A stretch of 64,000 nt of DNA from Larkinella humicola (GCF_008727875.1 NZ_VTWS01000007.1:1-64000); one strand, 5' to 3'; positions 17,052 through 26,622 are shown, numbered from the stretch's first letter. Numbers and translations: made by a program. Notes: generated by a model not told the origin, from the letters alone.

Positions 17052-17834
17052 TCAGGTCAAAGCCCGGTCCAGATGCACATAGCCCCCATCTACGTAGATG
17101 AGTTGCCCCGTCGTATGGCTGGATTTGTCGGACAGCAGAAAGACCACCATATTGGCAATCTCCTCCGGGGTCGTCATGCGCTTTTCGAGCGGTATTTTCG
17201 ATACGATGCTGTCCAGCTTCTCCTGCGGATTGTCAAACGTTTTGATCCAGTTTTCGTACAGGGGCGTCCACGATTCGGCCACCACCACGGCATTGACCCG
17301 GATGCTGTACGGCAACAGTTCCACCGCCCATTCCCGCGTCAGCGCATTGCGACCGCCGTTGGCTGCGGCATACGCCGAGGTGTTCCCTTGCCCGGTTTCG
17401 GCGGTTTTGGAGGTGATGTTCACAATCGCCCCTTTGGATTCTTTCAGAGCGGGTAGCGCATGGTGAGCCATCAGGTAATAATGGACCATGTTCTTGTGCA
17501 ACGATTGCATAAACCGCTCATAGTCACCACTTTCCAACCCGACTCCGTCATTGACGCCCGCGTTGTTCACCAGGCCATCGATGCGGCCAAATTGCGCGAG
17601 GGTTTGCTCGACGGCTTTTTTGCATTCGTCCGGCCGGGTCAGTTCGGCGGCAATCTGAAACGCTTTGCCCCCCGTTGCCGTGATGGCATCAACGGTTTTC
17701 TGGTTGTCGGCTGCGTTGCGTCCGATGATCACCGGGGTTGCTCCTTCGGCAGCCAGCACGGTCGAGATGCCCTCGCCAATGCCCTTAGCTCCGCCCGTGA
17801 CGATGATTATTTTGTCTTGTAGGTTCAGGTTCAT
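17052..17834 (-). CDS. L-fucose dehydrogenase-type SDR with Asn in place of catalytic Lys
   Basis: 260 residues from ATG 17834. NAD(P)-binding TGGAKGIGEG near residue 14 and NNAG near 90 are normal for a short-chain dehydrogenase. The end, SSHTTGQLIYVDGGYVHLDRAL, and NALTREWAVELLPYSIRVNAV match the bacterial L-fucose dehydrogenase group, which oxidises L-fucose to the lactone. The active-site tetrad is odd: Ser (ITSK) and Tyr are present, but YxxxK reads YAAAN, so the usual lysine is asparagine. Whether this is normal for the subgroup I cannot check. Neighbours (lactonase upstream, FucP downstream) support fucose. Confidence 0.85.
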   Translation of the reverse strand: MNLNLQDKIIIVTGGAKGIGEGISTVLAAEGATPVIIGRNAADNQKTVDAITATGGKAFQIAAELTRPDECKKAVEQTLAQFGRIDGLVNNAGVNDGVGLESGDYERFMQSLHKNMVHYYLMAHHALPALKESKGAIVNITSKTAETGQGNTSAYAAANGGRNALTREWAVELLPYSIRVNAVVVAESWTPLYENWIKTFDNPQEKLDSIVSKIPLEKRMTTPEEIANMVVFLLSDKSSHTTGQLIYVDGGYVHLDRALT

Positions 17835-17901
17835 ACACGTACGCACGGATGACTATCCGCGTAGTTTCTGGTAGGAATGGTTAAAAATCAGGCTTTCGCC
17901 T

Positions 17902-18726
17902 TTACAGATTATAAAACTTCACGGCATTGTCGCCAAACACCTTTTGCCGGACATCCTCCCCCCACGGTTTCACATAGTCCTCCACAATGCTCTTCATTGC
18001 TTCATACTCCGCAGCCACGAGGCAAACCGGCCAGTCGGAGCCGAAAGCCAGCCGGTTGGGACCGAAATGTTCGAAAACCACATCGAGATACGGGCGAAAA
18101 TCCTCCGGTTTCCAGGTCTGCCAGTCGGCTTCCGTCACCATCCCCGACACTTTGCAATACACGTTCGGACTTTTGGCAATCTCGGCCAGGTAGTTTGACC
18201 AGGTGTTGATTTTCTGGTCCTTGATATACGGTTTAGCGATGTGGTCGATGATGAAGGAAACCTCCGGAACTGTCCGAACCAGGTGCAGCGCGGCTTTCAG
18301 TTGCGTGGGGTAAATCAGGATGTCGTACGTCAGATCAAATGCCGCCAATTGCCGGACACCGCGAATGAATTCCGGGCGCATCATAAAATCGTCAGGTTCG
18401 CCCTGGACGACGTGCCGAAATCCTTTCAGTTCTTCAAACTGCGAGAAGAATTCCAGCCGTTCGTACAGATTTTTGGCCTGCAAATCGACCCAGCCCACTA
18501 CGCCTTTGATAAAATCATACGCTTCGGCCAGTTGCAGCAAAAACAGCGTTTCCGATTCCGACTGATCGGCCTGCACGGCCACACAGCCCTCCATGCCGTT
18601 CTGCTTCAAAACCGGCTCCAGATCGGCGGGCAAAAAATCCCGCCGAATCCGTTGCATTTCTTCCGTAATCCAACTGTCCCGTTCCGCATTGTAGAACCAG
18701 AAATGCTGGTGAGAATCGATCGTCAT
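17902..18726 (-). CDS. L-fuconolactonase (amidohydrolase family, COG3618)
   Basis: 274 residues. Opens with MTIDSHQHFW, the HxH metal-binding pair of TIM-barrel amidohydrolases, and carries FIIDHIAKP near residue 160 and the metal aspartate in FGSDWPVCL near residue 225. Expected to open L-fuconolactone to L-fuconate in the cytoplasm. It lies between the FAH hydrolase (5 bases) and the fucose dehydrogenase. Confidence 0.92.
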   Translation of the reverse strand: MTIDSHQHFWFYNAERDSWITEEMQRIRRDFLPADLEPVLKQNGMEGCVAVQADQSESETLFLLQLAEAYDFIKGVVGWVDLQAKNLYERLEFFSQFEELKGFRHVVQGEPDDFMMRPEFIRGVRQLAAFDLTYDILIYPTQLKAALHLVRTVPEVSFIIDHIAKPYIKDQKINTWSNYLAEIAKSPNVYCKVSGMVTEADWQTWKPEDFRPYLDVVFEHFGPNRLAFGSDWPVCLVAAEYEAMKSIVEDYVKPWGEDVRQKVFGDNAVKFYNL

Positions 18727-18731
18727 ATTTC

Positions 18732-19586
18732 TTAACTATAAGCAACAGCCGTCTGCTTCTGGGTTCCCAAGCCTTCGATGCCGAGTTCTACCACGTCGCC
18801 GGGTTTGAGGAAGCGTTGCGGTTTGAGGCCCATGCCGACGCCGGATGGCGTTCCGGTCGAAATGACATCGCCGGGGAGCAGCGTCATGAACTGGCTGATG
18901 TAGCTAACGAGCGTGGGAACGTCGAAAATCATGTCGTCGGTGTTGGAATCCTGCAACGACTCGCCGTTGACGCGCAGCCAGAGTCCCAGTTTATTCGGAT
19001 TCGGCACTTCGTCTTTCGTCACCATAAACGGCCCGAGGGGCGCAAAGGTGTCGGCACTTTTGCCTTTCACCCACTGCCCACCGCGCTCCAACTGGAACGC
19101 TCGTTCGCTGTAGTCGTTGTGAACGGCGTAGCCCGCAATGTAGTCGAAAGCGTCTTCTTTGGAAACGTACGTGGCTTTTTTGCCAATGACAATGGCCAGT
19201 TCCACTTCCCAGTCCGTTTTTTCAGACGCTTTCGGAATCATCACATTGTCATCCGGACCAACCAAAGCCGTGGTGGATTTGAAAAACAAAATGGGTTCGG
19301 CAGGAACCGGAGCGTTGGTTTCGGCGGCATGTTTGGCGTAGTTCAGACCCACGCAGACGATCTTGGACGGCCGTTTGATGCACGACGCCCGGCGAACACT
19401 TCCCGACACGCTGGGGCAGCTTGATGCGTTGGTTTCCAGCCAGGTAGCCAGTTTTTCGAGACCGTTGGTCGCAAAGAAAGTTTCATCGTAATCGTGTCCG
19501 AAAGCGGTTACATCCAGACTGGCACCCGAAGGCAGCATGACACCGGGGCGTTCGTTGTCCGGTGAGCCAAAGCGAAATAGTTTCAT
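18732..19586 (-). CDS. FAH-family hydrolase, probable 2,4-diketo-3-deoxy-L-fuconate hydrolase
   Basis: 284 residues. The FAH fold is shown by CVGLNYAKHAAET near residue 70, the metal ligands in TDWEVELAIVIGK (about 120) and HNDYSERAFQ (about 150), and TGTPSGVGMGLKP. Family members split C-C bonds in acylpyruvates. In the bacterial oxidative fucose route the homologue yields pyruvate and L-lactate; that assignment here comes from the operon. First gene of the fucose operon. Confidence 0.9.
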   Translation of the reverse strand: MKLFRFGSPDNERPGVMLPSGASLDVTAFGHDYDETFFATNGLEKLATWLETNASSCPSVSGSVRRASCIKRPSKIVCVGLNYAKHAAETNAPVPAEPILFFKSTTALVGPDDNVMIPKASEKTDWEVELAIVIGKKATYVSKEDAFDYIAGYAVHNDYSERAFQLERGGQWVKGKSADTFAPLGPFMVTKDEVPNPNKLGLWLRVNGESLQDSNTDDMIFDVPTLVSYISQFMTLLPGDVISTGTPSGVGMGLKPQRFLKPGDVVELGIEGLGTQKQTAVAYS

Positions 19587-19646
19587 TATGGAGGGTTTAC
19601 TTTTTTGACAATAAAGAGAAAAACCGGGGGCTTATAACCTTGCGTG

Positions 19647-19654
19647 CAAAAATA
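19647..19654 (-). promoter_or_regulatory. -7 element candidate for the fucose operon
   Basis: TATTTTTG on the minus strand fits TAnnTTTG, 61 bases upstream of the FAH gene start. No clear TTG at -33, so this is tentative. Confidence 0.4.
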
Positions 19655-19696
19655 AAGTGTCGAAACCGGATTGTAACAGCCCCGAAGAAATCTTAT

Positions 19697-19704
19697 TATA
19701 TTTG
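19697..19704 (+). promoter_or_regulatory. -7 element candidate for the Uma2 gene
   Basis: TATATTTG on the plus strand matches TAnnTTTG; a TTG lies 23 bases upstream (19671-19673). The Uma2 start codon is 66 bases downstream. Confidence 0.5.
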
Positions 19705-19770
19705 TAAAAAGCTTTTTCTAGACGCCTGACGACTATTGACGACTTCCTGAAAGCGCCAAATTTACGAGAA

Positions 19771-20340
19771 ATGCTGGATGAACTTGAGAAGGCCTGGCAG
19801 GATGAACAACGCCGTCGTCATCAATCATGGGCCGAGGTCGACGAAGGGAAAAAAGCCGAGTTTATTTTGGGTGAAATCATCTACCATTCACCAGTTTATG
19901 GGCGGCATTGGAAAGCTTCAACACGAATCACCCGGCGGCTCATACCGTATATCTATGATAACCATTTAGGTGAAGTCGGTTATGAAAAAGTGATGGTTCG
20001 TCTCACCCGGAACGATTACGAACCCGACATTTGCTTTTGGAATCAGGAGAAATCCGTTCAATTTGAACCAAAGCAATCGGCCTTTCCCCCGCCCGATTTT
20101 GTGGTCGAAATCTTGTCCGATAGCACCCGCGAAAGAGACTATGGTATCAAAATGACCGATTATGCCCTCCACGGCGTGCAGGAATACTGGATTGTGGATG
20201 TCGAACACGAAACCGTCGAACAATATCTGCTCGACGGAAACGCGTTTCAACTGGCTCAAAAATTGAAGGACGGTGTTCTGGAATCCGAAGTGATCAACGG
20301 TTTTCGAATCGGTATCAAAGAAATCTTTACCGAATCCTGA
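19771..20340 (+). CDS. Uma2-family restriction-endonuclease-like protein
   Basis: 189 residues, DUF820/Uma2. The PD-(D/E)xK-type core is visible: NDYEPDICFW (aspartate), FVVEILSDSTRERDYGIKMTDY (glutamate and lysine) and GVQEYWIVDVE. No biological role is established for the family, although it is common as solitary copies in Cytophagales and cyanobacteria. It sits alone on the plus strand between the fucose operon and the fucosidase PUL, both on the minus strand, and its 3' end meets the esterase gene four bases away. Signs of insertion are only positional. Confidence 0.9.
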   Translation: MLDELEKAWQDEQRRRHQSWAEVDEGKKAEFILGEIIYHSPVYGRHWKASTRITRRLIPYIYDNHLGEVGYEKVMVRLTRNDYEPDICFWNQEKSVQFEPKQSAFPPPDFVVEILSDSTRERDYGIKMTDYALHGVQEYWIVDVEHETVEQYLLDGNAFQLAQKLKDGVLESEVINGFRIGIKEIFTES

Positions 20341-20343
20341 GTC

Positions 20344-22800
20344 CTACTTCCCTACCGCTTCCCGACTCTCCAGTTTCCAGGTATTGTCAAAAAAACCGGC
20401 TTTTCGGACGCCCTTGATCCCGTCTTTCGCCATGTCCAGGCCGAAAATCATGTAATCCGGAAAACCGCTGCCAGCCGCAAAATACTGGTTAGCATCAGCA
20501 GCTTTCAGGCCTGCCAAACCGGTTCCGGTCACCACCGCCACCGAAGCCACCGGGCTGTCGGCGCGGGGCCAGCTAAAGTAGGCACTGACGTCTTCGCCGG
20601 TATACTGCTCATCTCCAATTCGTAACGCCCCCCGGCTGACTTGAATCGGGCAGTCTTTCAACAGCTTGTTCCACGCTCCGTTGGTCGTTGCATTACCAAA
20701 AAGCACGACGCCCCGATCCGCAAATTGCGCCGGATTAAATTCCTTGTCTGAAACCATGTCCACGGCTCCATTGCCCCGGTAATACCAGGTTTCGGCATCG
20801 TACCGCGCTTTGTTGAACGCCCATTCATTTTCGGCCGCCGTCCCCGAAGTGCCGTAGACAAATACCATCCGGTGGTTAAACGGTTCTTTGAACGTGCCGT
20901 TCCGATGGGAACCCTTCGCTGTCAAGGCCGGTTTGCGGCCAATTTCCCATGCCGCATTTTTGACGAGAAACAGTTTTTCAGCCGGATTTTTGACCTGATA
21001 CGCAATCGCTTTCAGACTATCCAGCGTAATCGTTACGGTTTCTCCAACGGCAAAATCCGCCAGATTCAACGACAGCAGGGCGACATTGTCGGTTTTCCCG
21101 GCAATCGTTTTGGCTTTTTTATCCCGTTTCAACTGAACCCGGCTATACTGCAACGGATGCTCCTGCTGCTCGACCGATACCCAACGCATTATCGGAGAAA
21201 TGGCAGGGTTGGCGGTCGTGAAATCAATGACGTTGACGGCGCTGTCGGCGGCAATGCGGTGCCATTTGAAATAGTCGAAAACCGGCTTCCAGTCGACGCT
21301 CTCGTTGCCGTACCAGTGCGATCCGCCCGGATATTCGTAGTGTGTGAAATCGGGATGAAACGTACCGAGCAGCTTGCGCATCTGACGGGCATATTCCACC
21401 GAAACCGTGCGGTCGGCATCGCCGTGCAGGATGTAGACGCCCAACGGTTTGTAATTGGACGCGAGGGCCAGCACGTTGCTGGGATTGCTGGTTCGCAAGA
21501 GCATTTTTTCCAAAGCAGTTCCGCCCTCTTCGGGAATTTTCCCGTCGTGCGAACCGTAACCGGCCAGCGTAGGATACCCGGCGCAAGGTGCAATGGCCGC
21601 CCAATTGCCGGGAAACGTCGCCCCCAGATACCAGGTACCGTGTCCGCCCATCGAGTGGCCGGTCAGGTAAATGCGCTGCGGATCGGGTTTGAATTGTTTT
21701 TTGGCAATGTCCAACACTTCCAGTGCATCCAGTCGCCCCCAGTCTTCCCAGTTAAAGCCCCGGGGCCGCCGGTTGGTCGGTGCCACCAGAACGCCCCAGT
21801 CTTTCGGCTGATAGGCCCGCGCCTGCCCAATGGCCTCAACCCCCGCGCCGTGGACCGACAGAAACAAAGCCGGAGCCTGTCCATCCGGTTTGGTCTGGGG
21901 AGCCACACCGAAATACTGAACACTACCGTCGATGGCACTGATGAAGGTCTGGCTGTAATGCTCGCCCGGTGCAGCGACGGATAGCGTCAGTTCTTTTTCG
22001 TCAATCACTTTTCCAGACTGCACTAAACTAACCAAAACCGCTCCCTCTTCTTTTTTGGAAACGCCCGACGCGTTCATCCGGAAACCTACCTTGCGCGTAC
22101 TCAGGGCCGGAACCGTTGGTAAATCCGTCAACACTTCTTTCCCAGACAGGCGGCTTTTCATTTTCAAGCCCACCAGCGGTTTGCTGGTGGTGTTAACGAG
22201 CACAACAGCGCCCCAGAGCGGCTCGGTCTGGTTGCCCAACACCACACTCGGCAGGGTCGGATCTTCGATTTTCAGGAACACCGGTTTTTCGGGAAAAACG
22301 AGTTTCGCCATCAGGCCCTGAAAACGCGAAAACTGTGACGTCCGCAGGTAAATTTCATTCAGTCCCTTTTTCAGCGCGACCGGAACGGCCAGCCAGCCGA
22401 GCGCATAGGGATCGCCCGCATGAGGGGCACCGTTGACATACACCATGTTATGCCCGGTAGCGTGCAGTACGGCCACCTGACCGCGGTCGGCCTGGTACGT
22501 CAGGTAGAGGTAGCCGTTGTTGAACGAACGCCCCCGGAATTTACCCTCTTTATCGGGCGTGACAACCTGCCACCGAAGCGAATCGGTGCTGCTGACCGAC
22601 AGTCCCTGCCCCTCGGCCGGTTTTTTCAAATCCCCCCGGTATAAATGGTACGCCAGTTGATCGGTATACAAAGCCTCACGCCCGTATTGGTGACACGGCC
22701 CGATTGCCAGACCCTGGGGGAAGTTATAAATGCGTTGCGCCTGAATCGTCAAAACCGTAGCCATGACCAGAAACGCAGAAAGAAGAATGCGGTTTTTCAT
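20344..22800 (-). CDS. Secreted alpha/beta-hydrolase (esterase/prolyl-oligopeptidase type)
   Basis: 818 residues with a signal peptide ending IQAQ at residue 22. A beta-sandwich N-terminal region precedes an alpha/beta-hydrolase domain with the nucleophile elbow GHSMGG (Ser near residue 382), ILHGDADRTVSVEYAR (Asp near 460) and PGGSHWYGNE (His near 495). The C-terminal 300 residues are unassigned. Fold resembles CE1-like esterases and S9 peptidases; the surrounding GH29 and GH20 genes favour a carbohydrate esterase, but deacylase and peptidase cannot be told apart here. It starts 18 bases after the fucosidase stop. Confidence 0.82.
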   Translation of the reverse strand: MKNRILLSAFLVMATVLTIQAQRIYNFPQGLAIGPCHQYGREALYTDQLAYHLYRGDLKKPAEGQGLSVSSTDSLRWQVVTPDKEGKFRGRSFNNGYLYLTYQADRGQVAVLHATGHNMVYVNGAPHAGDPYALGWLAVPVALKKGLNEIYLRTSQFSRFQGLMAKLVFPEKPVFLKIEDPTLPSVVLGNQTEPLWGAVVLVNTTSKPLVGLKMKSRLSGKEVLTDLPTVPALSTRKVGFRMNASGVSKKEEGAVLVSLVQSGKVIDEKELTLSVAAPGEHYSQTFISAIDGSVQYFGVAPQTKPDGQAPALFLSVHGAGVEAIGQARAYQPKDWGVLVAPTNRRPRGFNWEDWGRLDALEVLDIAKKQFKPDPQRIYLTGHSMGGHGTWYLGATFPGNWAAIAPCAGYPTLAGYGSHDGKIPEEGGTALEKMLLRTSNPSNVLALASNYKPLGVYILHGDADRTVSVEYARQMRKLLGTFHPDFTHYEYPGGSHWYGNESVDWKPVFDYFKWHRIAADSAVNVIDFTTANPAISPIMRWVSVEQQEHPLQYSRVQLKRDKKAKTIAGKTDNVALLSLNLADFAVGETVTITLDSLKAIAYQVKNPAEKLFLVKNAAWEIGRKPALTAKGSHRNGTFKEPFNHRMVFVYGTSGTAAENEWAFNKARYDAETWYYRGNGAVDMVSDKEFNPAQFADRGVVLFGNATTNGAWNKLLKDCPIQVSRGALRIGDEQYTGEDVSAYFSWPRADSPVASVAVVTGTGLAGLKAADANQYFAAGSGFPDYMIFGLDMAKDGIKGVRKAGFFDNTWKLESREAVGK

Positions 22801-22818
22801 CGGAAGTTCGTTAATCCA

Positions 22819-24258
22819 TTACCCAATTTTGACAACCCAAACCGGTTTGCCGGCCAGTTGCTGCCGCAGTTTTTCCGGAACACTCACCTCTACACCACTT
22901 CCCACTTTTTTCCACTTCAACGCCTGTTTGCTGCCCAGAATAGTCAGCGTAGCTTTGGGCTGAGTCGGCACAATCGGGAGTGTTAAAGTAGCTGGCAATA
23001 CGGTTTCAGTCTCTTTTGGTAAATACGACGCATATTGGACGTTGCCGTTGGCGGTAAAAGCCCACTGGTTCTGGCGGTAGGGAGCCAGCGGTTTGGTGCC
23101 ATACACCGACTCGCCGTTGACCTTGATCCACTCGCCAATTTCCGCCAGCCGCGTGTACGCTTCCTCGTGCCATTCGCCGTCGGGACCGGGGGCGATGTTC
23201 AGCAGCAGATTGCCGTTTTTGGCCACAATATCCACCAGCATTTGCACCAGTTTACGAGCCGGTTTAAAGTTTTCTTTCGGAATGTACGACCAGCTATCGC
23301 CCATGGTCAGACAGCTTTCCCACGGAATCGGCATGTAGTGATCCGGGATTTGCTGCTCGGGCGTCACGTAGTTTTCAAACTCGCCCGAAACCGTCCGGTC
23401 GACGACGAGCAAACCGGGCTGGTTTTGGCGACCCATCCCGGCGATGCGACCCATATCGATGTCCTGGCTGTAGGGAATCGTGCGCTGCCAGCTCACGGTC
23501 GAGTCGATGGTGCTGGCCGGGCGCACCCAACCGCCATCCAGCCACAGAATGTCCACTTTGCCGTACCCGGTCATCAATTCCTGAATCTGGTTGTAGGAAA
23601 AATCGCTGAATTTCTTCCAGAGTTCGGGGTATTTCTTGGGGTCGTAGCTCACGTTGCGGTCTTTCGGCGGAAAATACGGCCACCAGTACGACTCGGTATT
23701 CCAGTCGGGTTTGGAAAAATACGTGCCGACCATAAACCCTTCATTCCGAAACGCTCCCAGAATTTCCTTGGTCACATTGCTGCGCGGATTCGACGCGAAC
23801 GGCGATTTGGTGCTGGTGATTTTGTAGTCGGTTTGCTTCGAATCGAACATGCAAAAACCGTCGTGGTGCTTGGTCGTGAAGATCATGTACTTCATCCCGG
23901 CGGCTTTTGCGGCCGTAGCCCAGCGTTCCGGATTGAAGCGGGTGGGGTTGAAAGTGGTTTGCAGATTTTCGTACGCCTTCTTGTACCCGTACCAATTGCC
24001 AGACTCCGGTCCCCGGCGCACACACCAGCCTTCGTCCTCCGGGCAAAGCGACCACGACTCGACCACACCCCACTGGCTGTAAGTTCCCCAGTGCATGAGC
24101 AGCCCGAATTTAATATCCTGCCACTGATTCAATTTCTTCTTCACAAGACTGTCTTTTGGCCAGACATACTTGTCGTGGTTTTGCTCGGAATGTTGCTGAG
24201 CAACGGCCGATCCGGCAAAAACGAGTCCGGTGAGTAAACCGATGAGGATGGATTTCAT
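22819..24258 (-). CDS. Alpha-L-fucosidase, GH29
   Basis: 479 residues from ATG 24258, giving a signal peptide ending VAQ. A frame from 24273 exists but only adds five residues. GH29 motifs: FGLLMHWGTYSQWGV near residue 50, MKYMIFTTKHHDGFCMFDSK near 130, and VDILWLDGGW with the nucleophile Asp near residue 237. The C-terminal sandwich follows. Hydrolyses terminal alpha-L-fucose from glycans in the periplasm. Its product feeds the fucose operon 3 kb downstream. Confidence 0.97.
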   Translation of the reverse strand: MKSILIGLLTGLVFAGSAVAQQHSEQNHDKYVWPKDSLVKKKLNQWQDIKFGLLMHWGTYSQWGVVESWSLCPEDEGWCVRRGPESGNWYGYKKAYENLQTTFNPTRFNPERWATAAKAAGMKYMIFTTKHHDGFCMFDSKQTDYKITSTKSPFASNPRSNVTKEILGAFRNEGFMVGTYFSKPDWNTESYWWPYFPPKDRNVSYDPKKYPELWKKFSDFSYNQIQELMTGYGKVDILWLDGGWVRPASTIDSTVSWQRTIPYSQDIDMGRIAGMGRQNQPGLLVVDRTVSGEFENYVTPEQQIPDHYMPIPWESCLTMGDSWSYIPKENFKPARKLVQMLVDIVAKNGNLLLNIAPGPDGEWHEEAYTRLAEIGEWIKVNGESVYGTKPLAPYRQNQWAFTANGNVQYASYLPKETETVLPATLTLPIVPTQPKATLTILGSKQALKWKKVGSGVEVSVPEKLRQQLAGKPVWVVKIG

Positions 24259-24312
24259 GGGGTAAATAAACATGGAGTTAAATGAAACGAATGGAGACTT
24301 TGCTTTTCTTAA

Positions 24313-26622
24313 TCAATGTAGTAGCCAGTTCGAAGGCACCTCCCGGGGTTCTTCGTTGCCTTTGCTGTATTTCAGTTTGAGGGTATATCCGCCACCGCCT
24401 TCGATAAAGTCTAGTTCGACCGGGTGCAGACCCGCCTTCAACGCGACCTGCCCGCTTTTCTCAATCGGGCCGTGTTGTCCGTCGTTGTCAACCACCTCGC
24501 GGTTGGCGATGCGCAGGACGCCACCGTCGTCACAGGTCAGAAAAAAGCTGTAAACATCGGTTTCCGGAATGGCCAGATACCCCCGGAACCGGAGTCCAAA
24601 ACTGGGAGCCGTGGCCTGAGCCGGCACTTGAATCGCGCGGGTTGTCAGACTATCGGTAACCGTCGCCGATGCCATTCCTTTGGAATTTTTGAACGAACCG
24701 GCGTAGTAATGGACTTGCAAGCCCGGTTGCGTCGTTCGGGTCGTAACGGGTGCCGCCAACGCCTGTTGACGGAACCGGGCGGTATAGGTATCGCCTTTCA
24801 ACCCGCCGGGTGTAAAAGCCGCAAACGTCAATGTGGTCGGCTGCGTAATGGGCAGGGATCCGGGTAAAACCGTTGAGGTCGAATCGGGTTGCAAACCGTC
24901 GGTTCGGTAGCGAATAACCAGGTGATTGGCCGGTTTCTGAACCGAAAAGAGGGCCTTGTCGACATATACATTTTCTTCCGTAAACCCGGACAAATCGGGA
25001 AGACGATAGTGAACATTCAACGCATCCAGCCGGGCATAATGGCTTTTCAGCCGCTGCAAATAGTCCTCATACCGGTTTTCTTTCGTCCAGATCGCTTCGG
25101 CCAGGGCCGTCATCCGGGGCATGGCCATGTAGTCGACCCGGTTTTCGGAGGGAATGTATTCCGTCCAGATATTCGCCTGCGCCCCCTGAATCGCCGTGGC
25201 TTCGGATACGGTCAGGCCAGCCGGTATCGGGTTGAAATGATAGACGTTGTCAAGGGAATTCTTGTTGGGCAAGACATCGAAATACAGCGTATTGACGGGT
25301 GTCATCACGACTGGATTGCCGTTTTTGACCGCCTTCACTGGCGCATCTTTCACCCAACTCCGCCAGTACATGATCGTCGCCGAAGCATTGATTCCCCCTT
25401 CCAGCGCATCGTCCCAAACCAGCAATTTTTTACCTTTCGACTGAACATATTTTTCCATGCGGTGGACAAAATAACTCTGCAATTGGTTGACATCCTTCAG
25501 CCCTTCCCGCTGCATCAGCACCTTACACGCATCCGACTGCGTCCAGGTTGTTTTTTCGACCTCATCGGCTCCCAAATGAACATACGGACCTGGAAATAAG
25601 GCCATGATCTCATCCAGCACCGCTTGCGTAAATTCGTAGGTGGTTTCATTGCAGGGGCAAATCGGCACGGAGAAATCCTTGCCCCACCCCTCTTTTCCGG
25701 TGCAACTTAGAAACGGATACGCTTTGATGGCAGCCGCCAAGTGGCCCGGCATGTCGATTTCGGGAACAATGTCGATGTGTCGGGCAGCCGCGTAGGCAAT
25801 GAGTTGCTTCATCTCAGCCTGGGTGTAAAAACCGCCGTACAGCGTTTTTCCGTCTTTCTGAATCAGGTGCTTCGACGGCAAGGCAAAATCCGGATTGGTT
25901 TTCGCCCGCTCCAGCACCACCGAATCCTGGTTGTTGAACGTCCGCCAGGCCCCTATTTCCGTCAGTTTCGGGTATTTTTTGATTTCGATCCGCCAGCCCT
26001 GGTCATCGGTCAAGTGCAGGTGAAATGTATTGAATTTGTACAGTGCCAACAGGTCGATGAACTTTCGAAGATACGCCAGCGAAAAGAAATGCCGCGAGAC
26101 GTCCAGGTGCATTCCCCGCCAGGCATACGCCGGTTGATCTTCAATCTGCACCGCCGGAACCGCCAGTGATTGGATCGGGAAATTCGACCGGCTTTCCAAG
26201 GTAACCGGCATCAACTGCCGCAGCGTTTGAATGGCCCGGAACATCCCCGCCGGTTCCTTTGCCGTCAACGCTACGGTTTTGGGCGTGATAGCCAGGCGAT
26301 AGCCTTCCGGTGCCGTCAATCCGGCGTCATACTGAAAAATGATTTGTGTCGCCGTCTGTTTGACGGCCTTCGCCAGCGGTTTTCCAAAGCCGGTTTCCAG
26401 CATGGTGCGCAAAAAGTCCGCTTCCCGCCGAAAAAGGGCGGCTGATTTTGGGATGACGATGCCGGTTTCCGGCGTCAGAATAACCTGGCCCGGTTTGGGG
26501 GTCAGCGACGTCGGATACGGGATGATGGCGTACCTTTCGGCGACGGCCTGCGCGTGAAGCGTTGACCGATTCCAGACACTGAGTATTACTAACAAAACCA
26601 CTATTCTACTTTTCCTATACAT
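24313..26622 (-). CDS. Beta-N-acetylhexosaminidase GH20 with C-terminal PA14 domain
   Basis: 769 residues from ATG 26622, with a signal peptide (LLVILSVWNRSTLHAQ). A longer frame from 26721 begins inside a palindromic element and is rejected. The GH20b domain (about 30-145) precedes the barrel, with WRGMHLDVSRHFF, HLHLTDDQGWRIEIKKYP, and the catalytic pair in HLGADEVEKTTW near residue 350. Residues about 620-765 match PA14 (LRFRGYLAIPETDVYSFFLTCDDGG). Releases terminal GlcNAc or GalNAc. The fucosidase starts 54 bases downstream, so they are co-transcribed. Confidence 0.94.
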   Translation of the reverse strand: MYRKSRIVVLLVILSVWNRSTLHAQAVAERYAIIPYPTSLTPKPGQVILTPETGIVIPKSAALFRREADFLRTMLETGFGKPLAKAVKQTATQIIFQYDAGLTAPEGYRLAITPKTVALTAKEPAGMFRAIQTLRQLMPVTLESRSNFPIQSLAVPAVQIEDQPAYAWRGMHLDVSRHFFSLAYLRKFIDLLALYKFNTFHLHLTDDQGWRIEIKKYPKLTEIGAWRTFNNQDSVVLERAKTNPDFALPSKHLIQKDGKTLYGGFYTQAEMKQLIAYAAARHIDIVPEIDMPGHLAAAIKAYPFLSCTGKEGWGKDFSVPICPCNETTYEFTQAVLDEIMALFPGPYVHLGADEVEKTTWTQSDACKVLMQREGLKDVNQLQSYFVHRMEKYVQSKGKKLLVWDDALEGGINASATIMYWRSWVKDAPVKAVKNGNPVVMTPVNTLYFDVLPNKNSLDNVYHFNPIPAGLTVSEATAIQGAQANIWTEYIPSENRVDYMAMPRMTALAEAIWTKENRYEDYLQRLKSHYARLDALNVHYRLPDLSGFTEENVYVDKALFSVQKPANHLVIRYRTDGLQPDSTSTVLPGSLPITQPTTLTFAAFTPGGLKGDTYTARFRQQALAAPVTTRTTQPGLQVHYYAGSFKNSKGMASATVTDSLTTRAIQVPAQATAPSFGLRFRGYLAIPETDVYSFFLTCDDGGVLRIANREVVDNDGQHGPIEKSGQVALKAGLHPVELDFIEGGGGYTLKLKYSKGNEEPREVPSNWLLH

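Noticed and set aside
20872-21984. Plus-strand open frame of about 370 codons
   Set aside because: Opposite the secreted esterase gene with a clear GHSMGG; no family on the plus strand.
23035-24237. Long plus-strand open frame of about 400 codons
   Set aside because: Lies entirely opposite the alpha-L-fucosidase; no recognised motifs.
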